Assembly: GCF_900100315.1 (NCBI RefSeq)
Contig: NZ_FNFF01000008.1
Location: 248,001 to 312,000, forward strand
Length of the DNA: 64,000 nt
From: Streptomyces indicus
Lineage (GTDB): Bacteria; Actinomycetota; Actinomycetes; Streptomycetales; Streptomycetaceae
Direction: 5' to 3'
The notes beneath the pieces are model-generated. The model worked only from the letters and a program-made list of their open reading frames with translations. It had not been told where the DNA came from and made no database searches. Below, piece after piece: positions 62,296-64,000 of the stretch. Each line of letters starts with the position of its first letter. Position 1 is the stretch's first letter. The position numbers and the translations under genes are program-made.

Positions 62296-63663
62296 TCAGA
62301 CGCCTAGGACGGCTTTCGCCGTCAGGAAATAGATGATCAGGCCGGTCGCGTCCACGAGGGTGGTGACCATTGGGGCGGAGACGACCGCGGGGTCGATCCG
62401 CAGGCGTTTGGCCAGCAGGGGCATGGTGCCGCCGATGGTCGCCGCCCAGCCGCAGATGAGTATGAGGGTGATGCCGACCACCAGGGCGATTGTTGCGCTG
62501 ACGAACACTGTGCCGACCACCAGGCCGAGCGCGGCCAGGAGTGAGCCCAGGACCAGGCCGACCCGGCATTCGCGCCAGATCACTTTCAACAGGTCCGAGC
62601 TGCGGACCTCGCCGACTGCTAGGGCGCGCACGCAGGCGGTGGCGGCCTGGGCGCCCGCGTTGCCGCCCGCGCCGATGAGCATGGGGATGAACAGGGCGAG
62701 GGCGGCTACCTGCTCCAAGGTGGCCTCGAACGCCTGGGTCACGCCGACGGTGAGGGTCGCCGCGATCAGCAGCAGGCTCAACCACAGCGCCCGGTAGCGG
62801 GCCAGCTGCCAGACGGAGGCGGCCATGTAGTGGCCGGCCCAGGGGGCGGCACCGGCCTGGCGGGCGACGTCCTCGGTGTCGGCGGCCTCGATCACCTCCA
62901 CGGCGTCGTCGATGGTGAACAGCCCGACGAGGCGGTCCTCGCTGTCGACGACGGGCAGGTTCAGGGCGTTGGTCTCGCGCATCAGCCGGGCGGCGCTCTC
63001 GGCGGAGTCGGTGGCGTAGGCGGAGGCCGGTTCGGTGACGACCAGCGTGGAGACCATCGTGGCCGGCGGGTTGAGCACCAGCTCGCGCAGTTCCACGATG
63101 CCGGTCAGCCGCTTCCCGGAGTCCACGACGGGCAGTGTGTACACCGTTTCCGCGTCGGCCCCCTTCGTCCGTACGGTGTGCAGTGCCTGTTCGACGGTCA
63201 GGTCCTGCGGCAGCGCCACCACCTCGGGGGTCATGTAGCGGCCGACCGAGCCTTCCGGGTAGCCGAGCAGCGCGGATGTCATCCGCCGCTCGTGGGAGCT
63301 CAGCCCGGCCAGCACTCGCTTGGCGACCTTGGCGGGGGCTTCCCGCAGCATCCTGGCCCGGTCGTCGGGGTCCATGTCCTCGATGAGGTCCAGGAAGGAG
63401 CGGTCCCGCAGCCCCTCCAGGATCTGCTGCTGGTGGACCGGCTCCAGCTCCTCGAACACCGCCAGCGCCCGGTCCTTGTGCAGCAGCCGGAAGGCCACCC
63501 CGGCGTCGACCGCGTCCATGCGTGCCAGTTCGTCGGCTATCACGTGCGGTGGATGCGCCTCGAGCCACTCCTGGACGGCATCCAGTCGGTGGTCCTTGAC
63601 AAGATGCTGCGCCGACTCGGCGATCTCCGTGCTGGGCTCGCGGGAAGGGCGTGACTGCGGCAT
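62296..63663 (-). CDS. mgtE: Magnesium transporter MgtE
   Basis: A 455-residue Mg2+ channel. It has the N domain (about 25-130, with LLHKDRALAVFEELEPVHQQQILEGL), two CBS domains (YMTPEVVALPQDLTVEQAL and FTIDDAVEVIEAADTEDVARQAG regions) and five helices with the pore segment LFIPMLIGAGGNAGAQAATACVRALA. All domains are intact. It is the last complete gene in the window, with the nucleotidyltransferase remnant after it. Confidence 0.93.
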   Translation of the reverse strand: MPQSRPSREPSTEIAESAQHLVKDHRLDAVQEWLEAHPPHVIADELARMDAVDAGVAFRLLHKDRALAVFEELEPVHQQQILEGLRDRSFLDLIEDMDPDDRARMLREAPAKVAKRVLAGLSSHERRMTSALLGYPEGSVGRYMTPEVVALPQDLTVEQALHTVRTKGADAETVYTLPVVDSGKRLTGIVELRELVLNPPATMVSTLVVTEPASAYATDSAESAARLMRETNALNLPVVDSEDRLVGLFTIDDAVEVIEAADTEDVARQAGAAPWAGHYMAASVWQLARYRALWLSLLLIAATLTVGVTQAFEATLEQVAALALFIPMLIGAGGNAGAQAATACVRALAVGEVRSSDLLKVIWRECRVGLVLGSLLAALGLVVGTVFVSATIALVVGITLILICGWAATIGGTMPLLAKRLRIDPAVVSAPMVTTLVDATGLIIYFLTAKAVLGV

Positions 63664-64000
63664 GGCAGATCCTCAGAGGCAGTAGAGATCAGACAACGGG
63701 CACAAAGATCACCGCGAGCAGCCCCTCGATGCTCCGCTCCAAACAGCCGCGGGAAGGGAGGGCGGTCCTACGCGGTAGCGGTGTACGAACTAGGAGGCTC
63801 GCAGCGCATCACAGCACCGCCCCCGCTGTCAGATCCGCTGCTGGGACACCGCCGCACCACACGCTGGACGGCGCGATCGCCGGATACGGCGGCCACCGCA
63901 TCGAGAACAGTGGTGTCCCCTTGGCTGTGCGACCAAAAGCCTCTCCGACCGTGGCCGGAACGTGCCCGCCTCTCCTCACTCAACAAGGGCCGGATCCGTT
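63664..64000. other. Right-edge gap without recognisable gene
   Basis: 337 bp upstream of mgtE to the window edge. It must include the mgtE promoter. No Mg-sensing leader or other structure is evident by eye, and no ORF has a domain I recognise. Confidence 0.5.

Overview
This is a high-GC actinobacterial chromosome segment, almost certainly Streptomyces. The evidence is heavy third-position G/C bias, frequent GTG starts with ATGA/GTGA/TGATG overlaps, the fhaA-fhaB-pstP-rodA-pbpA-pknB-crgA cell-wall signalling block, three class E sortases, a bacterial proteasome activator, and two perfect copies of the 14-bp Streptomyces ParB site (GTTTCACGTGAAAC). The parS sites and scattered DnaA boxes place the window in the oriC-proximal core of the chromosome.

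Layout. 1-11.4 kb: the end of a DevR-type response regulator, a PPOX-fold protein, two divergent Ser/Thr kinases, Bpa, a secreted low-complexity membrane protein, a quinone oxidoreductase, a K+ channel whose start lies inside parS, and moeA/mobA. 11.4-15.8 kb: a branched-chain 2-oxoacid dehydrogenase operon (bkdABC) divergent from its Lrp-type regulator. 15.8-29.2 kb: a phenylacetate catabolon. A TetR regulator and a 3-hydroxyacyl-CoA dehydrogenase are divergent from paaN; paaABCDE lies further on; an unrelated TrmH/HTTM/DUF5819 group separates the two blocks; an acyl-CoA dehydrogenase follows. Shared palindromic operators sit in front of paaN and paaA. 29.2-37.7 kb: rhodanese, J-domain and DUF2252 proteins, then aspartate 4-decarboxylase with two tandem AspT-family antiporters. 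37.9-38.0 kb: tRNA-Leu(CAG).

38.5-51.8 kb: the cell-division/peptidoglycan signalling cluster (FHA proteins, PP2C phosphatase, RodA, PBP, four-PASTA PknB, CrgA, a DUF881 protein, three sortases and a TrpG/PabA amidotransferase). 51.8-57.2 kb: a convergent gap full of DnaA boxes, rhomboid protease, cyclophilin, a DUF5324 protein, a terminator abutting the second parS, an HTH membrane protein and a DUF4232 lipoprotein.

57.2-64 kb looks different. It opens with a fragment identical in kind to the 3' end of tRNA-Ala, followed by a perfect 42-bp palindrome, a multiply frameshifted serine recombinase, TerC, PAP2 phosphatase, truncated PIN and nucleotidyltransferase remnants, and MgtE, with long empty gaps. 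I read it as the left part of a decaying island integrated at tRNA-Ala, whose intact tRNA copy would lie beyond the window.

I see no convincing wholly new multi-gene system. The most interesting material is regulatory and architectural: the two parS contexts, the DnaA-box clusters, the paa/bkd operator set, and the island edge.
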